Source of the DNA: Rhodospirillales bacterium
Lineage (GTDB): Bacteria; Pseudomonadota; Alphaproteobacteria; Rhodospirillales; Defluviicoccaceae
DNA length: 36,743 nt
Assembly: GCA_016793925.1 (NCBI GenBank)
Contig: JAEULH010000007.1
Location: forward strand, 1 to 36,743
Direction of reading: 5' to 3'
Position numbers and translations under genes: made by a program. Shown here piece after piece: positions 1-7,581 of this stretch; within the stretch, counting starts at the first letter, position 1; the number at the start of each line of letters is the position of its first letter. Below the pieces are notes generated by a model. That model was not told where the DNA came from, searched no databases, and worked only from the letters and a program-made list of their open reading frames with translations.

Positions 1-27
1 CAGAAAGCGCTATCCTGTTGATATCAT

Positions 28-103
28 TGGCGCGCCCGAGAGGACTCGAACCCCTAACCTCCTGATCCGTAGTCAGGTGCTCTATCCATTGAGCTACGGG
101 CGC
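28..103 (-). tRNA. tRNA-Arg (anticodon ACG)
   Basis: The reverse strand folds into a full cloverleaf. It has a 7-bp acceptor stem GCGCCCG/CGGGCGC, a D arm GCTC...GAGC, a 5-bp anticodon stem CCTGA/TCAGG around the loop CTACGGA (anticodon ACG), and a T arm with the loop TTCGAGT. The discriminator base G is followed by a genome-encoded CCA at 28-30. The A at the wobble position is normally deaminated to inosine, so the tRNA reads CGU, CGC and CGA arginine codons. The 260 bases to its right, up to the first protein gene, hold no other gene that I can support. Confidence 0.96.
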
Positions 104-334
104 GCGAGGCGTCGCCGGGAAGTCGGCGACGGAGCGCGGAGCCTACCGCATCACCGCTTGTCGCCGCAAGCGAATGCCGACGGCGGTGCGGACGAGTCTC
201 GGTGCGGGGGCGGTACGGCCTGCGGCCTGGCTTCGGCCGGCGCCGTCGAGAGCGGGCGGAGCCGGCTCCGGCGCCGCCGCATTGTGGCGGAAAACTGGAG
301 CCATTGACGTCGGCCCGGATCATGCTAACGTTTG

Positions 335-340
335 TATAAT
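335..340 (+). promoter_or_regulatory. Candidate -10 box (TATAAT)
   Basis: This is a perfect TATAAT in otherwise GC-rich DNA, 27 bases before the GTG chosen as the start of the following gene. No good -35 hexamer lies at the usual distance. The site overlaps the first codons of a longer possible reading (TTG at 332), which argues for the later start. Confidence 0.4.
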
Positions 341-367
341 CAGATATCTACGACAAGCAGGTTGCAG

Positions 368-1984
368 GTGGAGAACGGTAGGCTCCTCAGGCACTTTGGG
401 CTGTTGAGCGAGCCGTTTCGGGTCTCGCCGCGGCGGCGCGACTTTTTCCCCCCCGGCGCAACGCCGAAAGGAGCCGACGCGCTGACCGGCCAGACCGGCG
501 GCGAGCCCGCGCGCCTGCTTCTGATCTCGGGCGAAGCGGGCACCGGTCGGACAAGCGCCCTGAGGCAGATCTTCGACACCCTCAAGCCGGCGGGGTGGCG
601 GGTCTTCACCGTCGAGACGGAGGCGTTGCCGCATCCGGAACACCTGTCGGACGACGATATTTTGCTCGCCGCCTGCCGCAATTTCGGCCTGTTCCGGGCC
701 ATGACCGAGCGCAAGCCCGACGCCGCTGCCGAGAGCCTGAGAGCGCATGCGGCCCAGCGCGCGCAGGTGCCGATCGCCATCGCCGTCGACGACGCCGACC
801 GGCTGGCCGACGCGGCCCTCGTGGGACTGTTGCGTCTGGCGGTGCTGGTTCCGGCGGACGCCCGCGCCGACGCGGCGGCGGAAGCGCTGGCGCGCCCGAC
901 CGCGCCGGACCTCGCCGTGCTGCTCGCCGGCCCGCCCGACCTCCGCGACCGCCTCGATCGCGTCGCCCAGGACGCCGAGCTGCCGCCGCTCTGGGATGGC
1001 GGCGCCGCCCACTGCACGTTGCGGCCGCTGAGCACCGAAGAGGTCGCCTCCTACGTCGAGTACTGCCTCGACGCCGCCGGGTGCCCGGACACCGCCCTGT
1101 TCGAAGAGGCGGCGATCGCGAAGCTTGCCGAAGTTTCGCACGGCGTGCTGAGCGAGTTGAACGCCATCGCCGCACAGGCCATGATTTTCGCGTGGCAATC
1201 GTCGCGGCGAACGATCACGGCCGACCTGATCGAGCGTCCGGGCTCCTGCCTGCCGCTGACGGCCCCGACCCCTGCGGTGGCCGCGCGGGCGCTGGTTCTG
1301 GTGGACACGGAGGGCCCGGCGAAGAAGAAGCGGGCGCGCCGAAGCCGCTTCGTCTGGGCCGGCTCGTCGATCGGCGTGGTTGCGGCCGCCGTCGTCGCAG
1401 TGACCCTGGCGCTTCCCGGAGGCCGCGCCGTCGTCAGCGACGCAAACGACTACCTCCGCGCCGCGTTCCTGCCGGCGCCGCCCGGCGTGCCGATCAACGG
1501 CCTGGATAATGTCGCGCCGGGGCCCGCGGACGTGGCCCTTCGCGGACAGGCGACGCCGAACCCCGCGGACATGGGACGGACGAGCGCGGATCAGTTGTCC
1601 GACCTCGGCGCGCCCGCAGGTCCCGCGGGCGAAGCCTCCGCCGAGTTCCTCGTCGCCCGCGGCGAGGTTTTGCTCCGCGGCTCGGATGCCGTCTCGGCGC
1701 GGCGCTTCTTCAGCCGCGCCGCGGAAAGCGGGAGCGCGAGCGCGGCGACGGCTATGGCCGCGAGTTACGACCCCGTCTACCTGGAGCGCAGCGCGATCCG
1801 CGGCGTCGACGCCGACCCGGAGCAGGCGGCGGCCTGGTATCGTATTGCGATCGCTCGCGGCGATGCGACCGCGCACGAGCGGCTTGACGCGCTGGTCGCG
1901 GCGATGGCGGCGCAACCGTCCCCGCAGGCGCAACCGCCGCAGCAGGCTCAGACGACGCAGCCGGCGCAGGCGGGACAACAGTAG
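368..1984 (+). CDS. ExeA-like AAA+ ATPase with membrane anchor and Sel1-like C-terminus
   Basis: The N-terminus carries the HFGLL...PF signature of the ExeA/GspA type of AAA+ ATPase (AAA_22). A Walker A motif GEAGTGRT is at about residues 55-62 and a Walker B IAIAVDD at about 136-142. A basic stretch (KKKRARRSR) precedes one membrane segment near 329-350. The C-terminal part (about 428-508) contains Sel1/TPR-like helical repeats (ARRFFSRAAESG, EQAAAWYRIAIARG), and the tail is rich in Pro and Gln. The ATPase should therefore be cytoplasmic and the repeats periplasmic, an arrangement used by ExeA-type proteins to act on the cell wall during assembly of envelope machines. No secretion genes are adjacent. 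The GTG start has a GCAGG six bases upstream; TTG at 332 is an alternative. The exact role is unknown. Confidence 0.8.
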   Translation: MENGRLLRHFGLLSEPFRVSPRRRDFFPPGATPKGADALTGQTGGEPARLLLISGEAGTGRTSALRQIFDTLKPAGWRVFTVETEALPHPEHLSDDDILLAACRNFGLFRAMTERKPDAAAESLRAHAAQRAQVPIAIAVDDADRLADAALVGLLRLAVLVPADARADAAAEALARPTAPDLAVLLAGPPDLRDRLDRVAQDAELPPLWDGGAAHCTLRPLSTEEVASYVEYCLDAAGCPDTALFEEAAIAKLAEVSHGVLSELNAIAAQAMIFAWQSSRRTITADLIERPGSCLPLTAPTPAVAARALVLVDTEGPAKKKRARRSRFVWAGSSIGVVAAAVVAVTLALPGGRAVVSDANDYLRAAFLPAPPGVPINGLDNVAPGPADVALRGQATPNPADMGRTSADQLSDLGAPAGPAGEASAEFLVARGEVLLRGSDAVSARRFFSRAAESGSASAATAMAASYDPVYLERSAIRGVDADPEQAAAWYRIAIARGDATAHERLDALVAAMAAQPSPQAQPPQQAQTTQPAQAGQQ

Positions 1985-2008
1985 CCGGGATCCGGCCGGC
2001 GGCGGCGC

Positions 2009-3148
2009 TCAGGGCTGGGTCTGCGCGGCGCGCCAATCGACGAAGCGCCAGAACAGCGCCTTCATATCCTGGTCGCTCTGCTTCACGTCCGGCTTGATGT
2101 TCTGCTCTTTGAGGAAGCGCAGGATGTCGGCGAAGGCCTCCTGGAGCTTTCGTTCCTCGGGCGTCGCCATGTTGGTTCGGACCCAGTCGACCGAGGCCGG
2201 CAACCGGCGCAAGCCGGGAACCGTTGCCGCGAGGTTCACCTCGCGCCACTTGGGATTTCGCTGCGGCTCCTGGAGTTGGGCGAAGTTGCCGAAGAAGGCG
2301 TCGACGAAGGCGTTGAGATAGCCGCCCTGCGCGGCCCGGCCGGCGGCGGCCACCATGACCATCGGCACGGAAATTGTCTCGACCGTCTCGCCCGAGGCGA
2401 TCAGGTCGGGATAGTCGCCATGGCCGAGCGCGGACGGGACGTAGGCGGCGAGCAGGCGCTCGTTGACGGGAATCTTGAGGAAGTGCAGGCCTTGCCCGCC
2501 CGCCGTCGCATTGCCGGGTTCGCTCATGAGCGGCGCCGGCTTCCCCGCGACGTAGACGATCGCGTCGATCTCGCCGGCCTGCAACTTCGCCATCGCCGCG
2601 GCGGGGGCTTCGAACACCGGCCTGATCGGAATGGACAGGGCAGAGAACAGCACGCCGGCGGTTACGCTGGATCCCCCGTCGGCGGGACCGACGGCGACCG
2701 TGCGATTGGCCAGATCGGCCAGGCTGCCGATCTCCTTGCGGGCGAGGACGTGGACCTCCTCGTTGAACAGCTTGGCGATGTAGACCAGCTTGTCCATGAC
2801 CCCCTGGCGGCTCTGGTCCTCGCCGAGCGCGGTCAGGACGTCGCTTTGGACGATCGCGACATCGGCGACCGGCAGGTTCAGAAGATCCTCGACGTTGCGG
2901 ATCCCGCCGTGGCCGATGATGGGAACGATGCGCAGGCGGGGGTTATCGAGAACCTCGGCCATGTCGGCGACGACGCGAACGTCGGTGCTGTTCGCGCCGG
3001 CCGACAGAATCCCCACCGAAGTCGCCGCGTCGCTGCCGCCCCGCGCGTCGCCGGGGGCCGCGTCGGCGCCGCCGACCGCGATCGCGCCGATGACGGTCGC
3101 AATCACAAGAATAAGCGCCCGACCCGCACGGCGTCGCCTCTCTGCCAT
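2009..3148 (-). CDS. TAXI family TRAP transporter solute-binding protein
   Basis: The protein begins with an Arg-rich n-region and a hydrophobic stretch (ALILVIATVIGAIAVGG) ending in ADAA, a Sec signal peptide for the periplasm. The mature part matches the TAXI (TRAP-associated extracytoplasmic immunogenic) receptor family, with a DVAIVQSDV stretch, FNEEVHVLARK, the loop TVAVGPADGGSS and GEIDAIVYVAGKP. Such proteins capture small carboxylates, often glutamate or 2-oxoglutarate, for a membrane-bound TRAP permease. No permease gene is in the window, so it is an orphan here and its substrate cannot be inferred. The ATG at 3148 is preceded by GGAG eight bases upstream; a GTG directly before it is also in frame. 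The gene is convergent with the ExeA-like gene, with only 24 bases between them. Confidence 0.85.
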   Translation of the reverse strand: MAERRRRAGRALILVIATVIGAIAVGGADAAPGDARGGSDAATSVGILSAGANSTDVRVVADMAEVLDNPRLRIVPIIGHGGIRNVEDLLNLPVADVAIVQSDVLTALGEDQSRQGVMDKLVYIAKLFNEEVHVLARKEIGSLADLANRTVAVGPADGGSSVTAGVLFSALSIPIRPVFEAPAAAMAKLQAGEIDAIVYVAGKPAPLMSEPGNATAGGQGLHFLKIPVNERLLAAYVPSALGHGDYPDLIASGETVETISVPMVMVAAAGRAAQGGYLNAFVDAFFGNFAQLQEPQRNPKWREVNLAATVPGLRRLPASVDWVRTNMATPEERKLQEAFADILRFLKEQNIKPDVKQSDQDMKALFWRFVDWRAAQTQP

Positions 3149-3283
3149 CACCTTCGCTCCGTCTGGTTCGCGCGATCGGCTTGCGCCGCCGCAACTGTCT
3201 GCATCATCTCACCCCTCCGGGCGCCGCGGCCTTGAACGTCGCCGACGGGGCGTTGCGGCGGCCGCCGCCTGAAACTCGGCGCC

Positions 3284-4126
3284 TCACCATCCTGAAGGAT
3301 CCTCGAAGATATCCCGTTGCGGCCTGTTCGGCCCGAATTCGTTCGCAGGCTGCGTCGATGTGCCGGCGTCCGGAGCGGACGGCTCCGCCTCGTCGTCTCC
3401 CGGCAACGGTACGCCGCCCGCTTGCGGCGTGCAGGTCACGACGTCACCCGCCCGCCGACACTGGCGCGCGCGCAGGATCGCAGCGCGCAGGTCGGCCGCA
3501 TCGAGCAGCCGTTCGACCTCATCGATCAGCTCGGGCTCGTCGTCGGGAAGGACGGCGGTCTCGTCGCGCGCATTGAAATAGAGTGCGGCCGTGCGGCGCA
3601 GGTCCGCATGCTGCAACGCGCGGCCGCGGACGATCCCTTGCAGCGCCGCGGTGGCCCAGACGCGCTGAAACAACTGTTCGGTCATCGCCGCGGGTCCGGC
3701 GAGCTGGTCGATCAGCGCCGCGGTGCGGTCCTCGCTGTCCTTCGCCGCGACCCTGATATCGGTCGCCTCGGCGGCGAACCAGTCGACCGTCGCCGGCGCT
3801 GCGGGCCTCGTGCGCATGTGCGCAAGAAAGCGCTCCAGAACGAGGGCGCGTCCTCGATCTTCGGATATGGCCCGGGAACGCGTGGCCGCGGCCAGAACGG
3901 GCCGGGCGTAGTCCGCCCAATCGACCGACTCCGATTTCGCCAGCTTCGCGCTCTGGAGTGTCCAGGCCCGCTCCTTTACAAAGTTCGCGTGCACGAACTG
4001 GTGAATGTACACGTCCCGCTGCCACTGCCAGCCACTGATGTAGTCATCGCGGATGCTGCCGCTCACGCAGCCGGCGACGCAGGCCGCTAGAAGGAAGGCG
4101 CCGAACGCCGTTGTCCGCAATTTCAT
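3284..4126 (-). CDS. Hypothetical lipoprotein
   Basis: I do not recognise the family. The start MKLRTTAFGAFLLAACVAGC gives a short lipoprotein signal with two overlapping lipoboxes (LAAC at Cys16, VAGC at Cys20), so the protein is probably lipid-anchored in the envelope. The reading frame is open for 64 codons further upstream, but that extension has no export-like features and the lipoprotein start is far more plausible. The mature part is about 260 residues, mostly charged helices, with no recognisable catalytic motif. A QCRR...VVTC pair of cysteines lies near the C-terminus, followed by an acidic, Pro-rich tail ending in DPSGW. It is in the same direction as the TAXI gene, 135 bases upstream of it, and may be co-transcribed. 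Confidence 0.7.
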   Translation of the reverse strand: MKLRTTAFGAFLLAACVAGCVSGSIRDDYISGWQWQRDVYIHQFVHANFVKERAWTLQSAKLAKSESVDWADYARPVLAAATRSRAISEDRGRALVLERFLAHMRTRPAAPATVDWFAAEATDIRVAAKDSEDRTAALIDQLAGPAAMTEQLFQRVWATAALQGIVRGRALQHADLRRTAALYFNARDETAVLPDDEPELIDEVERLLDAADLRAAILRARQCRRAGDVVTCTPQAGGVPLPGDDEAEPSAPDAGTSTQPANEFGPNRPQRDIFEDPSGW

Positions 4127-4211
4127 TATCCGCCCTGCAACCGACTGAAAAAGAGCAGCAATCCGGATCGCCTGGCGCTCTGACCCGATGGAGTCAGAGC
4201 TTTCGTGCGGG

Positions 4212-4217
4212 TATAGT
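4212..4217 (+). promoter_or_regulatory. Candidate -10 box for the CZB gene
   Basis: TATAGT (5 of 6 to consensus) lies 26 bases before the GTG start of the CZB gene. The downstream AAGGTGA at 4231-4237 serves as ribosome binding site. No convincing -35 is visible. Confidence 0.35.
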
Positions 4218-4243
4218 AGCGTCAACGACGAAGGTGAACGTCT

Positions 4244-4720
4244 GTGCCCTTTGCCAGGCAAAAATCGCAGATCGATATCCGACCCCTGTTGCGCGCGCAT
4301 GCGGAATGGATCGTCCATCTCCGCGAATATGTCTATGGCTCAGGAACCCTCGACGTTCAGGTTATCATGCGGGACGATCAATGCGATCTTGGCCGCTGGA
4401 TTTACGGCGAGGCAGCGCCGTACCGACATCTTCCCGAGTATGAAGCGGCGAGACAAGCCCATGCGTTGTTCCACGCGGAAGCGGCGCAGGTCGTAAACCT
4501 TATGGAGGCAGGTCGTCGCCACGAGGCGGCCCTGGCGATCAACCAGGGCGGTCGCCTGCGAAACCAGTCCGCTGCGATGGTCCGCTCGTTCATTCGCCTC
4601 AGCGAGCGGTTGGCGTCGCCAAGCCCGACAGCGACCGCGAGACCGCCCGACGCCGCCGATTGCGAACCCGCGCGACGACCGTCACCGCCGGCAAAGACCC
4701 GCCCCTTTTCTCCGAAGTAG
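4244..4720 (+). CDS. Stand-alone CZB (chemoreceptor zinc-binding) domain protein
   Basis: The first 100 of 158 residues match the CZB domain, a four-helix zinc sensor usually found at the end of chemoreceptors and diguanylate cyclases. The expected ligands are visible: His19 in the first helix (HAEW), Cys47 in the CDLGRW motif, and His73 and His77 in HALFH. The LPEY before the last helix is also typical. The C-terminal 40 residues are Pro/Ala-rich and look disordered. There is no membrane segment and no signalling output domain, so the protein is probably a small cytoplasmic zinc (or hypochlorite) responsive partner. The GTG start has AAGGTGA six bases upstream. No chemotaxis genes are nearby. 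Confidence 0.8.
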   Translation: MPFARQKSQIDIRPLLRAHAEWIVHLREYVYGSGTLDVQVIMRDDQCDLGRWIYGEAAPYRHLPEYEAARQAHALFHAEAAQVVNLMEAGRRHEAALAINQGGRLRNQSAAMVRSFIRLSERLASPSPTATARPPDAADCEPARRPSPPAKTRPFSPK

Positions 4721-4823
4721 GACGTCGCCCAGGTTCGGGCTTCGATCGCGCTCGCCGGCATGGAAGTGGCGCGCAACGCGGAAGCGTCGCACGCCATGTA
4801 AATCAACCTTGAACAAGGCCGAA

Positions 4824-4861
4824 GCGCAGAGACGCCGATCGTGCGAAGGGCCTCTCTGCGC
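4824..4861. terminator. Hairpin between convergent genes
   Basis: A perfect 9-bp inverted repeat (GCGCAGAGA / TCTCTGCGC) with a 20-base loop lies between the end of the CZB gene and the end of the leftward stress operon. It has no clear T-run on either side. It may act as a bidirectional terminator or an RNA 3' end stabiliser. The same 157-base gap holds no gene that I can support. Confidence 0.45.
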
Positions 4862-4877
4862 CTGGCCGGCAGGCAAG

Positions 4878-4952
4878 CTACCTGAGACCGAGAAACGAAA
4901 GAATGGCGAGGATGACGACGATTACGCCGATGAGCCAAAAGATGTTGTACAT
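4878..4952 (-). CDS. 24-residue single-pass membrane peptide
   Basis: A 24-codon frame begins MYNIFWLIGVIVV and ends SFLGLR. Residues 4-23 form one hydrophobic helix with a C-terminal Arg. The case for real translation is strong: an AGGAGGGAGGT ribosome binding site, one of the best in the window, lies seven bases before the ATG and overlaps the stop of the YihY gene. It is the last gene of the leftward stress operon, 20 bases after YihY. Very short hydrophobic proteins of this general look occur in many proteobacteria without known function; here it may tune membrane properties or bind a partner in the operon. The assignment as a gene rests on the ribosome binding site, operon position and hydrophobicity. 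Confidence 0.75.
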   Translation of the reverse strand: MYNIFWLIGVIVVILAILSFLGLR

Positions 4953-4972
4953 GTCAAATACCTCCCTCCTGT

Positions 4973-5950
4973 CTACTGATTATCGCCGCCGACGGTGTGG
5001 TCGGCCACGTAGGCACCTCGATCCCCGATCGGCCGCTCACGGCCCGTCGTCGAATCGCGAGCGGTCTGATGCTCGAGCTCCGCGTTCAACTCCGCCCCGA
5101 TACAGACGATGAACGCGCTCAGGTAGAACCACATCAGCAGCACAACAACGGCGCCGAGGGACCCGAACGTCTTGTTGTAGCTGGCGAAATTCTGGACGTA
5201 GAACGAGAATGCGACGGATCCCGCGATCCACAGGACGGCCGCGACGACGGCCCCCGGCGTGACCCAACGGAAGCGCGCGGGCGCACGGCTCGGGCCGTAG
5301 CGGAACAGGATCGCCAGAGCGATCAGGACGAAGAGCGCCAGGAGAACCCAGCGCGACAGCAGCAGCCCCGCCCGCAGCCAGCCCTGGAAGCCGAGAAAGT
5401 CCACGGCCGCCGGCACTGCGGCAATGATCGTCAGGGTCACGATCACGAATACGATCGCAAGCACGGTCACGGCCATCGCAATCGCGTTCAGTTTGAAGAA
5501 GTTGCGGGACTCCCGTTCCTCGTAGGCGATGTTCATGGCCGTGAACAGCGCCTTGATCCCGGCCGTGGCGCTCCATAGCGACAGGCCAAGGGTCAGGAGC
5601 AGGCCGAAGCCGAGAGGCTGAGCGCCCTTGGCTGCGACCGCCGATAGCTGATTGTTGAGGATCTGGAATGCGTCCGGCGGCATGACGTCCTGGAGAGGCG
5701 CAAGCTGACGCTGCACATCTCCGGGGTCCGCAAACAGGCCGTAGATCAGGACGGTCGCCGCGATCGCCGGGAACACCGCAAGGAGCCCGTAGAAGGCAAC
5801 ACCTGCGGACACGATCGAGAGATTGTCGCCGCTGATCTCGTCCTTGACCCGGAACAGCACCTGCCGCCATCCCGGGCGGGGAATAGCCGACGGCCGGTCG
5901 GCATATTCCCCGTGTTTGCCGCTGCGGTAGTCAGGCACAGTGCGGTCCAT
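4973..5950 (-). CDS. YihY/BrkB family inner-membrane protein
   Basis: The 325-residue protein has the family's layout: an amphipathic N-terminal part, a conserved SIVSAGVAFYGLLAVFPAI first membrane segment, and five more hydrophobic segments, including WSATAGIKALFTAMNIAYEE and the last one with GSLGAVVVLLMWFYLSAF. The C-terminal tail is polar. Members are called YihY or BrkB; their molecular function is not settled, although the fold resembles a membrane transporter or integrity factor. The ATG at 5950 has GCGAGG seven bases upstream; the frame extends to a TTG at 5974, overlapping the upstream stop. The gene follows the DUF3618 gene by 20 bases and belongs to the same stress operon. Confidence 0.9.
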   Translation of the reverse strand: MDRTVPDYRSGKHGEYADRPSAIPRPGWRQVLFRVKDEISGDNLSIVSAGVAFYGLLAVFPAIAATVLIYGLFADPGDVQRQLAPLQDVMPPDAFQILNNQLSAVAAKGAQPLGFGLLLTLGLSLWSATAGIKALFTAMNIAYEERESRNFFKLNAIAMAVTVLAIVFVIVTLTIIAAVPAAVDFLGFQGWLRAGLLLSRWVLLALFVLIALAILFRYGPSRAPARFRWVTPGAVVAAVLWIAGSVAFSFYVQNFASYNKTFGSLGAVVVLLMWFYLSAFIVCIGAELNAELEHQTARDSTTGRERPIGDRGAYVADHTVGGDNQ

Positions 5951-5970
5951 CCTGTGGCCTCGCTCCGCTG

Positions 5971-7581
5971 TCAAGTCCGCTCGTGGCCGGGCTCGCCGCC
6001 TTCCCAGTCGCCCGGCTTCGTCGGATCGATCGGATGGCTGTCGCCGGTCGACCCGAACGAGCCACCGGCGACCGGCGGCGTCTCGATCCCGCTCACCCCG
6101 CCGACCTTGCCCGGCTCGGCCTCGCTGCTCGGCTTGTCCGCGGTCGGCTGCGGCTGGATCTTGTCTGCGTGTTCGGATCCGATCACCGTCTCCGCCGGCA
6201 TCGCGGCAGGGTCGGTCGACGGCTTCCCCTGGTGTCGCTCTTCCATCTTGTCGATCCCCGTCTGCGCCGCCGATTTCGCGACACCGATGCCGGCGGCAAC
6301 CTTTTCGTCGGCCGCAGCCAACGCGTCGTCGGCAGTCAACCCGGCACGCCGGGCCTCCTCGCGCCCCGTGCGCATCGCCGCCGAGGCAGCGTCGCGAACG
6401 CGCTCGATCTCCGCGTTCGCAGCATCGCGCGCTGCCGATTTCAGCTCGTCGCTGGTTTCGCCCATGAGTTCGTCCTCGCGGCGCGAGCGTGGGGCCAGGC
6501 CGGCAATGATTGCACCGGCCGCTGCCACCACAAGGCCGACCGCCAGCGGATGTTCGCGCGCGAACGCGCCCGCCGAACCCGCTGCGTCCACCGCCCGCTC
6601 ACCGGCGGACCGAACCGCGTAGCCGGAGCGGCGATACATCGCGGAAGCCCGTTCGCTTACGGCCTCGCCGTAGGCGCGGGTATGGGCCATGGCATCGTCG
6701 GCAGACTCCGCGAGCCCGCGGCGACCGTCGCGCATCCTCTCCTTGACCCGCCGCCCGGTATGGCGCATCCGTTCGGCCGCGTCGCGTCCGCCGGCGCGCA
6801 GCCGCTCGGAGGCATCGCGACCGCCCGCACGCACCCTCTCGGCGGCATCGTGGCCGCTCGCCCGAAGCCGATCCGCCGAGTCATGTGCGCCCGCGCGTAC
6901 CCGCTCGCCTGCGTCTCGACCGCCGGCGCGAAGCCGGTCCGCCGTATCGCCGACGGCGTCGCGGGCGCGGTCGGCCGCCTCACGGGCCCGCTCCGATCCG
7001 CGCCGGCCCGATTCCACCAGCGACGAGCGCATCGCCTCCGCTTCGGCCCGCGTCGTTTCGTACGCGCGCCGGGCCGAGTCTCCGGCGGTGCCGTGTTCGT
7101 GGCCGGTCACGCCCGCGCGATCATCGCCTGCCCACTCGCGCGGCTGCGCCTCGTAGGCGGCGGCCCAATCGTCCGGAACGTCGATATCGCGCGTTTCGGC
7201 CGAAGGGGTCGGTGTCCCCGCCACGCGCCGGCGGTAGCTTTCATCGCCGCCATCGCTCGCGGCGTAGCCGCCGATACCGCGGCCATTGTAGTCGTAGCTT
7301 GCATAGCCGCCGTAGCCGCTCTTTCGCTGCCGGTCGGCAACCATCAGCCAGCCCAGCCCCAGCCCCAGCAGCGCCACCGGAACCGGATTGTCGCGGACCG
7401 TCCGGCCAAGGTTCAGGGTGAACTCGCCGCCGGTTTCGCGGGCCGTGTGCATCGCCTGGTCGAACAGACCGCCCGGCGAAAGCCGCTCCGTCAGGACGTC
7501 CAGGGTCCGGTCGATGTGCTCGCGGGTTGCGATGATTTCCTGCTCGATCTCGTCCGGGGATTTGTCTTTGTAAGTATTCAT
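5971..7581 (-). CDS. DUF3618 protein with 11-residue repeats
   Basis: Residues 7-42 (SPDEIEQEI...RLSPGGLFDQ) match DUF3618. A first hydrophobic segment is at 66-82 and a second at 344-362, so both ends of the central region probably lie at the membrane. Between them is a long charged helical stretch. At 216-292 seven consecutive 11-residue units of the form R(L/V/M)RxxGRDAxE follow one another without a gap. Similar Arg/Ala/Glu helices continue to about 440. An 11-residue period fits an amphipathic helix lying on a membrane, as in LEA proteins and apolipoproteins, so a membrane-stabilising role is inferred, not shown. At 536 residues it is far longer than simple DUF3618 proteins. Its ATG overlaps the stop of the upstream gene as ATGA, suggesting translational coupling. 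Confidence 0.85.
   Translation of the reverse strand: MNTYKDKSPDEIEQEIIATREHIDRTLDVLTERLSPGGLFDQAMHTARETGGEFTLNLGRTVRDNPVPVALLGLGLGWLMVADRQRKSGYGGYASYDYNGRGIGGYAASDGGDESYRRRVAGTPTPSAETRDIDVPDDWAAAYEAQPREWAGDDRAGVTGHEHGTAGDSARRAYETTRAEAEAMRSSLVESGRRGSERAREAADRARDAVGDTADRLRAGGRDAGERVRAGAHDSADRLRASGHDAAERVRAGGRDASERLRAGGRDAAERMRHTGRRVKERMRDGRRGLAESADDAMAHTRAYGEAVSERASAMYRRSGYAVRSAGERAVDAAGSAGAFAREHPLAVGLVVAAAGAIIAGLAPRSRREDELMGETSDELKSAARDAANAEIERVRDAASAAMRTGREEARRAGLTADDALAAADEKVAAGIGVAKSAAQTGIDKMEERHQGKPSTDPAAMPAETVIGSEHADKIQPQPTADKPSSEAEPGKVGGVSGIETPPVAGGSFGSTGDSHPIDPTKPGDWEGGEPGHERT
6706..6936 (-). repeat. 33-bp in-frame tandem repeat (seven units)
   Basis: Seven degenerate 33-bp units inside the DUF3618 gene encode the 11-residue repeats at residues 216-292. 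The units start at residues 216, 227, 238, 249, 260, 271 and 282, so the spacing is exact. The last two units have drifted most. Confidence 0.85.

Noticed and set aside
320..1978. A 552-codon open frame on the reverse strand
   Set aside because: It is antisense to the ExeA-like gene, whose Walker motifs are clear; the reverse reading is Arg-rich and has no motif.
6706..6936. Regular 33-bp repeats as a possible CRISPR array
   Set aside because: The units are contiguous with no spacers, vary at many bases and encode an in-frame 11-residue protein repeat.
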